Positions 22,516-32,599 of a DNA stretch of 64,000 nucleotides are shown in pieces. The notes under the pieces were generated by a model. The model saw nothing but the letters and a program-made list of their open reading frames with translations. It was not told the origin of the DNA and did no database searches. Made by a program: the position numbers and the translations under genes. The number at the start of each line of letters is the position of its first letter. Position 1 is the first letter of the stretch. Origin of the DNA: Beroe forskalii (Eukaryota; Ctenophora; Nuda; Beroida; Beroidae); assembly GCA_011033025.1 (NCBI GenBank), contig WFMF01000015.1, forward strand, positions 620,001 to 684,000. Direction: 5' to 3'.

Positions 22516-22774
22516 AATTAGTACTGGCTTACCAAACTTTTACTTTTTTATTTCTTCCGATTGATCATACATCCAATTGACGGGTTTTAATTAATATAAC
22601 ACCTTTTAATTATAATTTAGTAATTGGGTATTGGGTTCGTGTCGGTGTACCTATTTAGTATTTACGCTAGACTTTGTGTCGGTACCTACGTGGTTGGCAT
22701 TCGTATCTGTGTATAGGGTACCTTATTGTGTTCAAATCATCTTTAGATGATTTGCAATACGAGTTGTTCTGCCA

Positions 22775-22865
22775 TCGCTTATGGGTATCAAGAATACCAA
22801 GGCTTAGATAATATAGTCAGAACTGTATTATCGTAGCCTTGGTAATCTCGATACCCATAATCATG
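22775..22865. other. Imperfect ~85-base hairpin
   Basis: TTATGGGTATCAAGAATACC AAGGCT at the left pairs with AGCCTTGGTAATCTCGATACCCATAA at the right across a ~33-base centre that also pairs in part. It could be a small palindromic MITE or a structured RNA. Nothing else supports an RNA gene. Confidence 0.45.
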
Positions 22866-23629
22866 TACCCCTTCACACGTGCCCAATTACAAAACACACA
22901 AAAAGATGCGAATCCTATACACACAATGACACAGCGCCCATAAACACATTTAAAGCATTTCTAGATTGTAATCAAAATATTGAATGAATACTCAAGCTTC
23001 AGCCTTCTTCATTTACTATAGTTAGTCACTATAGTTTAGTCAAAATGTTATTTTGCAGGTACCAAAATAATACATCAGTTAAATGTCTATACTACACAGG
23101 GATTACTGAACTAGTACACAGCATGATTTAATCAAAAAAGTCACGTGTAAAAGTTGAAAGGAAGGCTAAAGCTATGCAAAATAGGTAACGGGAAAAGCTC
23201 ACGCACGAGCTAGTACACAGAAATAAACTGGGAACTTGATTTGCGCTGTCGAAACGTCCACATCCCCACACCGCTTCACTCAAGCGCTTGAGTTATGGGA
23301 ACAGTGTTATTCCTGCATACATCTTTGGATCCAAATAATAATACATCCATCATCAAAACTATGTACACATTACATCTTTGAGTTGTCCCCATGCCAGGTG
23401 TCACGATATCTCAATGGAGCTATGTAAAATATGAAGCACCGATGGGTGTGTCCCGGCCAAAGCATAAGATCACACCCGGCGCTTGTGCACGTATGCACAA
23501 GCGCCCATAGACTCCAGAGATATGGACGGTAGGTTATGAGGAGCAACCTAAGAGTGGGAATAATCACACACTCTCCATAGGTGAATTCCAGGTCTTTGAT
23601 TTCCAGGATTCCATATCTTTGAAAAGTGA

Positions 23630-23885
23630 ACAAGGGTACTCTCCATGAGTACTCTCCATGTGGTACTCTCCATGGGTAATCTCCATGTACACCCTCAATG
23701 GGTACTCTCCATTGGCACCTTCGTGGGTACTTGCAATGGGCACCTTCCCGGGGTGATCTTCATGGGCACCCTCCGTGGGTAGTCTCCATGGGCACCTTTC
23801 GTGGGTACTCTCCATGGGCACCCTCCGTGGGTACTCCCCATGGGCACTCTTCATGGACATACTTCATGGGTCATCTCATTCAATC
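23630..23885. repeat. ~18-bp minisatellite (CATGGGCACCCTCCGTGG)
   Basis: Degenerate tandem units of CTCCATGGGCACC, CTTCGTGGGTACT and related modules, periodic at about 17-18 bases. A minus-strand frame reads EYPRRVPMESTHE-type repeats and runs into the frame of the RLE-domain ORF next to it, but this is repeat-derived. Confidence 0.75.
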
Positions 23886-24858
23886 ACTTACTCTCCGTGG
23901 GTGATGTCCAGATCTTTGTGTTGCGGCATATCCAGATGAAATGGGAACACCGCAATGCTACCCTTGAGAGTCTTTCTGACAGCTTGTTAGCATCCTGGTA
24001 TGACAGCCCAAGCTTCCTCCAGACATAATTTGTCCGTTTGGCAACATAACCTCTGGCCCCGACTTCTACAGTAAGTACCGTAGGCTTCCATGTACCAGCC
24101 TCTCGGATATTTTCGGCTAGCTTTTCATACTTCGATTGCTTGATGCTCCGCCATTTCTCGATGTTTTCTTCTGCTGGCGAAGTTAGTTCTATCATGACGA
24201 CATTCCTGGTGTTGTTGGAGTAAAGGACCAGATCCGGTCTGTCTGACGTTGTCATGATGTGGGGTGGGAAATGGGCTTGATTCCGACGAGTGTCCATGAC
24301 CGTCACCCAGTCCTTGGCGACATCTAATAGACCTGTCGCAAGTTTCTTTTTCTTCTTCTTCTTTGTTCTTTGACCAGATTCAACGAAGTCAACCTTTTGT
24401 ACTCCGCTTGGTAGTGGGACGACTTCTTCAATAGCCTGGATCTTCTTAGTCAGGGCTTCAGCTATCTCCTTTAGGATGCTGTCATGTCGGTAAGAAATTC
24501 GACCCTGCTCCAGGGCGACTTTGCACCCACAAAGAATGTGGACAAGGCCGACGTGTTTCCATCCACACAAGCTGCAAGCGGCCTCAACATCCAGCTTCCA
24601 TCTGCGTAGATTCCTGGGGTGTGGCAGAGTGTCTTGGACTGAGTTCAGTACAAAAGAGAGCATACTCGGGCTTAGTGCATACATCAATTCCTGCCATTTC
24701 ATGTCCAAATTGATGAGGTTATCCCATTCCAGCCATTTGCTTTGCTGTGCAAGGCTCAGTATATGAGGATCTCTCCTCTTCAGTGATGTTGCATACTTCT
24801 TGGGATATCTCTTTCTACCAGGCGAAGGCGGAAAATTGCCTGGGGTTGATCTATTCAT
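23884..24858 (-). pseudogene. C-terminal part of an RLE-type non-LTR retrotransposon
   Basis: A 324-residue open frame with a CCHC zinc motif, Cys95-x2-Cys98-x8-His107-x4-Cys112, followed by GRISYRHDSILKEIAEAL, a seven- to eight-lysine tract (about 165-172) and a restriction-like endonuclease core: RPDLVLY (Asp209), then IELTSP (Glu224) and K-x7-K-Y (Lys235, Lys243). This order (zinc knuckle, basic linker, PD-(D/E)xK fold) is that of the C-terminus of R2-like/RLE non-LTR elements, where the domain nicks target DNA. No reverse transcriptase precedes it: upstream of 24858 there is only AT-rich DNA. It is therefore a 5'-truncated copy or an internally initiated fragment. The frame itself is intact. 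A stand-alone domesticated endonuclease is possible but unproved. Confidence 0.75.
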
Positions 24859-24899
24859 GGAGTAAAGGGAGGCTGAAAGGGGCGCTAGTCAAAAACTAA

Positions 24900-27600
24900 C
24901 GGATTTTTTCTGATCCCCCCCTGTAATTACCCACCGTGGTAGAGAAAGGGAAAAATATTGACATGGGTCAGGAGTGAGATGAGATCTTGGGGGTATGACA
25001 ATCAGAGGATTTATATGATATATTGGAGTGTTTCGTCATGTTCGCAGTAAATGGGGTTAAGGGATGAGGACAGTTATAGACTGTGAGTTAATCATATACA
25101 AGACTGACGTCATTACTATAAATATATTTGAGAATCTGATAAGATAATCGATGCAGACAATCTGCTGGCCCTCTTATTTCACTATTTCAGTGTACTAGCT
25201 ATGGCCTGTGTGCGTACAATAAGCGATTCATATAACGTCATTATCATAACGTCATGCCGTAAGTTTGTGAGGTTTGGCCGCCTATTCTTCGCGCGCGGCC
25301 TGTAGCAGTGGATTTGTCGTACTATACGATGAATAATGAAAATATATATACGTATTATAAATCTAATATATATATATTCCCTATAATTCTGCCTCATAAT
25401 GGCTGTTGGTTTACTTGATTGTCTTGGTTTGTATGTCCGCCATATATTTAAATTTACGATAAATAATTTTAACTTAAAAAAGATTCATTACGATGAATTG
25501 AACGTTAGAACCTTCCTTGAAGTGTCATTAGAGATTTAAAATAGCGATTGTCGGCATAGCAGTATAGCACGAGATAGATTTTAATTGCGTGATAATGCTG
25601 ATCTATTGTCAACTATAAATTATCTAGTACAAATAAGCAACTAGATTGTCTACAATAATAAGCAGCTACGATTCATCCAGTTGTTACAAAGTTACAATGG
25701 TGTACGCGCGTCGAGTCGGCGCATCGCAGATCCCAGCAGCTTTGTTAAATTTGGGAGGGGTTAAATAATCAAGCTCAATTTATCTCTAATCCCATGAATT
25801 ATATTTTATCTCATATTACATCGGGCCGTGTTTACTAATTTATAGAACCCTCTGACGTTTTCATGCGGGTCTATAAAACCTATGCACTTGCCTGATAGGG
25901 TCCGTCCATATTGGTTTAGACCCTCTCCCTACGGGCTCGGACCAAAACCGGATACATCCCTCGGGCTTACGCCCTCTGGAATTATCCCAAAATGGACCCG
26001 AAGGCGCGTGTGTATGTATTTCATACCTACTTTATCGCTTTCTTGGTTGGATAAAACATGCATAGGTAGGTACGTAAGATGTTCCAAAACGGCAACAAGT
26101 AACAACATCTCAACATCAGTTACCTTATTCCCACGTTTTTGTTTTAATATTCAGCATCTCTTAACGTATTCAAAAAGTAGACATCACTCCTAAGTATTGA
26201 CTTTTTGAACAAAGTTAAGCTCCAAAAAAGATCTATTATTAACGTTAAATGACTGTTAACGTTAAATGACTGTTAACTTGTTAAGCAGTTGATAACAATG
26301 ACAAAACGAACGTTTCTTGCTTTCCAACCGACAGCATCGAGCTTCGACATTTTTGGGCTAATCACTGCAAAGTTTAGGAGTTCAAGCATATGACCAGTAC
26401 CGAACTGACCGTAATATATTCCATACAAACAACGGGAGTCATTAACCTCTACTTTTTTGTATTTTGAAGCTCCTATATTGAATTGTATATAACGTATAAA
26501 GATAAATAGATAAATATAGTTATGAAAAGTACCTTTGCAGTATATTGTTTTTATACGTTTATTTCGTCGACCAGTTTAACTCTATTGAGCTATTGATTTG
26601 ACATATCATTTCGTTAAATATTAAGAGCCGCATACTTTCAAGCGAGCACACAGTATATTTCTATTCCTATTTGAACCTGAAGTACCAACTGTACCTGTTA
26701 TACTGTACCACTGTACCTCTGTAGCTGAATACCTATAGCACGGAGTCAAAAGATAATTAATAAATTGATTGTCTAATCACCTGACTGTGTGAAAGAAGTA
26801 GGGGAGGCACGCGTGGTTTGCTATTCCGTCAATCAGTGGCTGACAGAAATGCGTGTTCCGGACGTTAGGCTGGACAGTTGTCTTGTCCATGGACCCTGCG
26901 GACGAGGGTCGTTAGACCCGAGTGGGAAGAAATACTGTTGTTTGGTCGGAGAATAGTCGGTCCCAGCTATTTCTGGTCGGGGTATAATCGGGTTCCACGC
27001 ATTATGCAACCTCAGCTGTGAGTTGTGGCCGTATACCCACTCGGCACGCCTCGTCCATTATCCAACTTACAGAGTCTCGGCTGTCGCCTCGACCGTGTAA
27101 GTTGCGGTATACCGTCACCACTTATGTAACCGCGTATTACATTACTCTATACATTCGTATGTAATCGAGATACGCTACTAATTCTTGGTCGTTCGCTAAA
27201 GTACATGAATCAATATAGTCGCTGTAGTAGCACGCAGTAGTAGCCAATATAAAAGATTCCTTAACTACACGAAATAAATATCAAATATGCAATTGTTTCA
27301 TTTCATGGAATGCATAACATGGAGCCCAACTAGGTGAAACAAAGGAGTGATTCTTTTGTAATTACTTTTGTAATTAGGTCCATCACACTTTTAGCAAAGA
27401 GCAATACAATAACGAAAGTCCATCAACTGTTTTCGTGTGGCAAATATACACAAAACAAAACAAAGTGAACATAGTGAATTCCAGGTATCATAGGAGTTCT
27501 TATACCCGTGTAAAAGAACTGAAGTAATGTTGAATTTGAAATGTAAAGAATAAAGATGCAAGATTACTTTAGAACTAATTATAGCTTCATTTCAATCATA
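24900..27600. other. Non-coding stretch, no MED15 C-terminal exon seen
   Basis: AT-rich. It contains a possible MITE near 25905-25998 in which GGGTCCGTCCATATTGG pairs loosely with CCCAAAATGGACCC across TACGGGCTCGG/GGGCTTACGCCC hairpins, and a palindrome-like GTATACCCACTCGG...GTTGCGGTATACC segment at 27032-27112. I searched by eye for the conserved C-terminal MED15 domain on the minus strand and did not recognise it. Confidence 0.45.
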
Positions 27601-27664
27601 AATACCTATATGAAATATTGAACTATCAATGTATGAAATGATTTAAATCAAGCAATCAACTGAC

Positions 27665-30600
27665 CCTGAGACTGAGCGGATTTTTCCGCTGACGGTGGTG
27701 CTCTTTCCACAGAGGAACCAGGAGCCTCAGTGGAAGAGGCGGGACCTTTGTTGTTGAAGAGCTTGAAGAGCACAGTCTCGATGGTGACCAGGGTTTCCAG
27801 CTTGATTTTCCGGGATGACATTAGAAGGTCCAGCAAGTCATCGATCCGCTTCATCTCCGATGCAGCAGCTCCCGGCTTCTTCTGGGCATTCTTTTCTTTC
27901 AGCTTTTGGAGGGGAACTATGTATTTCTTCTGTAGCTCAGCCAGTTTCATCTGTGAAAAAGAGTTGAGGGTGATTTTTGTATTGATCGGCTAGGAAGATT
28001 CTTAATGATTCCAATTTGCTAGAAAATATGCACGAAATCACGGGACTGTAGTTGAGAATTTACCAAACTCTAGTCACAATGTGAAATACTTATCTATTTC
28101 TTATCAATTTACTCACAGTGTACATCGTATCATCATCTGGCTGCTGCTCATGTGGCCGAGGCGGTCCGCCCTGCGTGGGATTCTGACTCTGCATGTGAGG
28201 TGATCCAACATTCGGTCCCGAATAAATCTGTCTCCTTGGCACCATGCCCATCGGCACATTCCCCGGCGGCATGCCCTGAACCATTGCTGGATCCATCTGC
28301 ATGCCGGGGTTCATGTGAGACGGGTGCATCTGATGGATTTGTGGCTGCATCCCCGTCGGGACACCAGGCGGCATCCCGGAGCCACCTTGTTGTGGCTGCT
28401 GAGGCGACATGTGCTGTGGCATAGTCCCTCCTCCTAGGCTGGAGTGACCTGACTGACTCACCATTGGTCTGTTTTGCATCTGGGCCTTCTTAGTGCTACA
28501 ATGAACTAACACCTGTGGCGGGGTATTCATATATCAAAAACTAGTCCAATATATGCAGTATCATTCAGTTTTATAGTTCTTGAATTACATTCATTCATGT
28601 AGATTTGAGATGGATTATGATATAACCTAATCAATTCGAAATCAATTTAATTACTTTGGCAATAAGGTAAACCATCTATAACATCTACTAACATAATATA
28701 GATTCAAAATAAATCTATATTAGCGTATAGGAAACCACAATGTAGCACTTTGTTAGTGTCGTCGCTTTTGAATTTCGTGTTGCTGTTGCCGTGCTTTAAT
28801 TAATGGTAGTTCAGTTACCGACAGTTTTTCTTGGTTGTCTTCAATTGGTTTTATTTTATTTTAAATGTCATATGTTGACATGTTATTATAATAATCAATA
28901 ACTGGAGCGTATTTGATTTACATTTGAATGAAAGCACTGCTAAAGTGCTAAGGCTTCTCAATCGTGAAATTAGTTTATTATCATTCCATGATATCACCGC
29001 ACATAAATTCAAATGACGTTTAAGATAATTGGATTTGTGGTTATGTGCGTCGTGTGTATTAGATTTGAGTAAGTTGCTATGGCCTGAAGACAACTGCTTT
29101 CTTCTTTTCTTGGCATCTTCTCACCTTAGCACGGTGAGTTTGTGACATTTTTATTTGTTTTGGATTATGAAATTACTGGGGGTGTGGATGAACATTGTGC
29201 TGATTTTGGTTTCTGATTGAACTTCTGATAAGTTGCGGAATAAAGAGGAACCATGACTCAAGCCTTGCCCTTGAAGCTTCGGAGACCATAGTTAATTGCT
29301 TGATTGTGTTCTTTAGTTTAGTAGTGTCTACCATACTGATGCATGCCGTAGTTGATGCTGGCCATGACATCTACACTTTACATGATGTACATGATTAGAA
29401 TGACATGTCCATTGTACAAAAATCTCGCGTAAATTCAAAACCTTTGTGTTGGGCAATTCATAAGGGTGGAAAATTTTGATAATTTTGTCCTGTCATTTCT
29501 CAGTAAGTTTGACGTTTGTACTAGCAAGAGACTAGTCTTGACAAAATTAACAAGGACGAAAAATGGCGAAAAGTAAGAAAATGAATCATTTCCTTTTGAA
29601 GTTAAATGCCACTGCTGTGGGTATGATAGGTATGTGGACTATTGCATGTATATAATATATGTTAGTTTTTTGTTTTAAAAAGTATTGTGCTGTGATTCAC
29701 GAATAAGACCACATTAAGTCGAAGAAGCAATATTATTCCAGTAGCATTGTTATATATAAAACATAGAACAGTTTAGTCATGTTCAATAATTATGGAAGCC
29801 TGTAAATTATCTACCATATCTTAAATGTCATAAAATAGTACTTTATGATCACACCTTATGAAAAAATTAGGGTGTGATAAATAATTTGGAATGTGCTATT
29901 ATATTAATACTTTTTTCTTTTTGAAAAACTACAGTTTGTTTTCTCAAGTCCGAGTTTTGGTTAGGTTTTAGATATTTTATACTAGCTATCTAAACTGATA
30001 ATTTTGATTAACCAATGTCCACTTATGTTTTTATTAGTCATGACAATAACTCTCATGATGTTTATAGGTATTTCATGTAGCAGGATTTTGAAGCCATGCT
30101 ACATCATCGACGACACCATGTTAATCCGTGAGTAAAACCTAAACATTCGATGTAAATATTCTATAATTTTATGATTTCACAATTTAAAGACACCATTATC
30201 TCAGAAAAACAGGTGAAATTGGAGGTATATGTGTCATTTGTAAGCTACTCTAAATATACATATGCCCAATGTAATCTGAAATAAATGAGACAGTATTGCA
30301 GAAAACCAAATTTGGCCAATTGTTGCTTGGTAATGCTTTATGCTTAAATAACTTATGAGTTACACTTCATTGATCAGTCACAAAGGGAGCCATCACATAT
30401 TACATCATCACCTGATGGGAGGAGGGGGTTTCTAAATGATGACAGGGGGAGGGAGGGGTTTGAACAAAGCTGAAATCAGCAAAAATTTTGAAACCTTGGC
30501 ATCCTTAGGATATCATTTCCATAATATTTTGTTTCGAACTACCCTATTGTATTTCTGCAATATGATATCTATATTCAGAAATTTACCAGGCACATGACAG

Positions 30601-31243
30601 GCCATATAATGATTAAATGTGGTTCATCTGAAACAAGAAGAGCCATTTTATCTCAAACAACTCCAACAAGATAAGACATACCACTCCAACCTTTTTGATA
30701 ATTTATTTCCCTGCTTTGATCCAAAATTGTTTTCGATGATTATGAGGGGGGTTTCGTCAATGCTAATGTCAGCAAGGGGGAGGGGGTCAGCCAATGAAGA
30801 CAGATGCTGACAGATGGGGAGGGGGACAAAATGACCAAAAAAATGCTGGCGTAATATGTAACAGCTTCCTAATTGCTTATACTACATATTATGTCATAAT
30901 TATGTCATGGAAACATGCCAAAAATAGGGTGTGCATGTGGAAAAATGGTAATTTGCTTCAGCAGCACATTGTGAAGATTAATTCTTCAGAAAAAACGATG
31001 AATTATTGTTATAAATACTATTATAAAGACTTGGACTAAATATCAGATAAAATACCTTTGCTACATTTTGTAAGTAGTCTTCTAAAGTCCGACTCTTCTC
31101 CATGAGCTGGTTTTCAATGTCTTCAACATTTTCACTTTCTGCATTTCCACAGCTCTGTAGAGCTGCACGAAGTTTCATTATGTTCTGCTGCCTCATCTCC
31201 TTCTTAGCCCAGGGTTTCTTGGAATGCATTCTGTATTCTATTT
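27665..31243 (-). CDS. MED15: Mediator subunit 15, three exons recognised
   Basis: MED15 is a tail subunit of the Mediator complex in the nucleus; its KIX domain binds activators. The exon at 31243-31056 encodes the KIX domain: KPWAKKEMRQQ, KLRAALQS and DIENQLMEKSRTLEDYLQNVAKV match the family's three helices. The exon at about 28488/28495-28117 is Met/Pro/Gln/Gly-rich (MSPQQPQQGG), as in the low-complexity middle, ending DDDTMYT before a GTGAGT donor. The exon at 27950-27665 encodes LAELQKKYIVPLQKLKE and the LLDLLMSSRKIKLETLVTIE helix, matching the family motif that follows the Q-rich region. Exon phases fit between the last two exons. The N-terminal leader, further Q-rich exons and the C-terminal domain are not recognised; the terminal exon ends at CAGG|GTCAGT or at an in-frame stop just beyond. 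It lies between the inverted arms. Confidence 0.82.
28530..31055. other. MED15 intron region
   Basis: AT-rich intronic sequence of the MED15 gene model. It may hide further small exons, which I could not identify. A possible separate gene start lies on the plus strand at 29563-30127. Confidence 0.45.
29563..30127 (+). CDS. Possible 5' exons of a small membrane protein, antisense to MED15
   Basis: Two short exons join in frame: 29563-29629 (starts AAAATGGCG, encoding MAKSKKMNHFLLKLNATAV..., donor ATAG|GTATGT) and 30038-30127 (acceptor TTTTTATTAG, donor CC|GTGAGT). The join gives a basic N-terminus, then a hydrophobic stretch (VGMIVMTITLMMFIGISC) and then SRILKPCYIIDDTMLI. This looks like a signal-anchor or single membrane helix. 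I do not recognise the family, found no third exon, and the open length is short, so chance cannot be excluded. It would be nested in the large MED15 intron on the opposite strand. Confidence 0.33.
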
Positions 31244-31560
31244 CTGATAAGACAATAAGATTAAATGTGAGCAAACATTGGAACGATGTCTATTCAACTT
31301 TGCTGCATAAACCTACTCCATTAAAGCATTTCAATGTTTTATAAAAGTTATGAGAACAAACAGTGGAAGAATTTAAATCTCTTATTTGATGTTAATTAAT
31401 TAATTGACATACTGATTACTGAGGTCTAGCCACCTCTGAGATCAGTGTCTGAAATTTCCACGAAACAGCCATTTGTACATGGGGCAGCATGATTGGAAAT
31501 TCCAGAATGATTCTCATTTCTCTGAAAGGTTGTGACACCTCCTGTATAAGGGGCCATCAG

Positions 31561-32100
31561 TAAAGGGGGGAGTGTCACTGTCCCAAATGTCCCTGTCCCA
31601 ATTTACCTTTTTTGATTTTGGGACTGGTTTTGGGACAATTGGGACAACTGGGACATTTAAGACAATTGGGACAAACAAAAAGTCAAAAAAATCAGTCATT
31701 TATCATTTTTACATTGATCCAAGTTTTTCTATCATTGAAATGAAAGTTGTATAATCAATTGCCACTATGTAACAGCTGTGAGACAAAGAAAACTAAATTG
31801 CCGCTCAAAAACACAATCATTTGAGCCCCAGTTGTCTCTCTACCTTTTGTCCCATTTGTCCCATTTGTCCTAATTTTTCCTGTCCCAATTCACATTTAGA
31901 GTCCCATTTTTCTCTGTCTCATTTGTCTTAATTGTCCCAAATATCCCACTTGTCCCATTTTTCCCAATTGTCCCAATCTGCATTCACTTTTTTGAGTCCC
32001 AATTGTTCCATTTTCTCTGTCCCATTTGTCCCAAATGTCCCTGTCCCAATCCACTTTTTCTTGAGTTTGGGAAAATGGGGACAGTGACACCCCCCCTTAA
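31561..32100. mobile_element. Fold-back element with GTCCCAATT minisatellite
   Basis: TAAAGGGGGGAGTGTCACTG at the left and its near complement CAGTGACACCCCCCCTTAA at the right bound 540 bp. The interior is built of TTGTCCCA, AATGTCCC and CCCAATT modules of 8-10 bases, with a longer block near each end (TTTTTTGATTTTGGGACTGG left, TTTCTTGAGTTTGGGAAAATG right) in partly inverted positions. It has no gene. Confidence 0.7.
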
Positions 32101-32258
32101 GGATCGCCGCAAAATTTTGGCTATATTAGAACCCTCCCTCCCTCCCCCTTGTCTGCAAACACACCTGGGTGCTTTACCCCAGGTGTGTTGCACTGCCACG
32201 CTGAAGATACCTTGCACAGTGTCCATGTTGCAAACTGCGGGAGGGTATCATTACCCAG

Positions 32259-32305
32259 GTGTGCGTGGCATGGTGTGCGTGGCATGGTGTGCGTGGCATG
32301 GTGTG
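32259..32305 (+). repeat. 14-bp tandem repeat GTGTGCGTGGCATG
   Basis: Three full copies and a partial one. Just upstream, CACACCTGGGTGC...CCCAGGTGTG (about 32160-32196) forms a hairpin. Confidence 0.8.
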
Positions 32306-32550
32306 CAGCGCCCCAATGGGCTGGGACAACTGAGTGGAGTTTAATTGTTAAAATTGGGAAATTATAGGGAAAAGGAAAGGAATTATCTTGTTTCGTATTT
32401 TAATTGTGTTGTAATTTTGATAAAAATAAAGTTCTTTCTCTAAACTTTAATGTGATCCTTCATGATATCAAGTGAATGAGATGAATTAAACTCAATGATG
32501 ATAATGAAAGGAATGAATCAAACAATTTCACACAACCACGCAAATTGACT

Positions 32551-32584
32551 GACAGTTTCGGAATTTAAAATTCCATCTTCAGGA
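32551..32584 (-). ncRNA. Hammerhead-ribozyme-like core, candidate
   Basis: On the minus strand the order is CTGAAGA, then a perfect GGAATTT/AAATTCC stem, then GAAAC, then TGTCAGTC. CTGANGA-stem II-GAAA is the conserved hammerhead core, and very short stem III versions are known from the terminal repeats of Penelope-like elements. A stem I is not evident, and no Penelope ORF was seen on the minus strand just upstream, so this may be a decayed terminal-repeat fragment or chance. Confidence 0.35.
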
Positions 32585-32599
32585 TCTTCGAGTGAATGT

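Larger units (their letters stand above)
19925..23253. mobile_element. Composite region bounded by ~110-bp inverted repeats
   Basis: TTCGACAGCGCAAATCAAGT at 19925 is repeated inverted, ending at 23253. Similarity continues inward for about 110 bases with mismatches: CGTGCGTG, CCCGTTACC and TTTTGCAT blocks at the left, and their complements at 23160-23215. The interval contains a complete fold-back element and a TA-flanked MITE, so it may be an older DNA transposon that collected nested insertions. No transposase was seen. Confidence 0.55.

Noticed and set aside
24000..24858. Displaced MED15 C-terminus
   Set aside because: The CCHC plus PD-(D/E)xK pattern is that of RLE retroelements, not of MED15.
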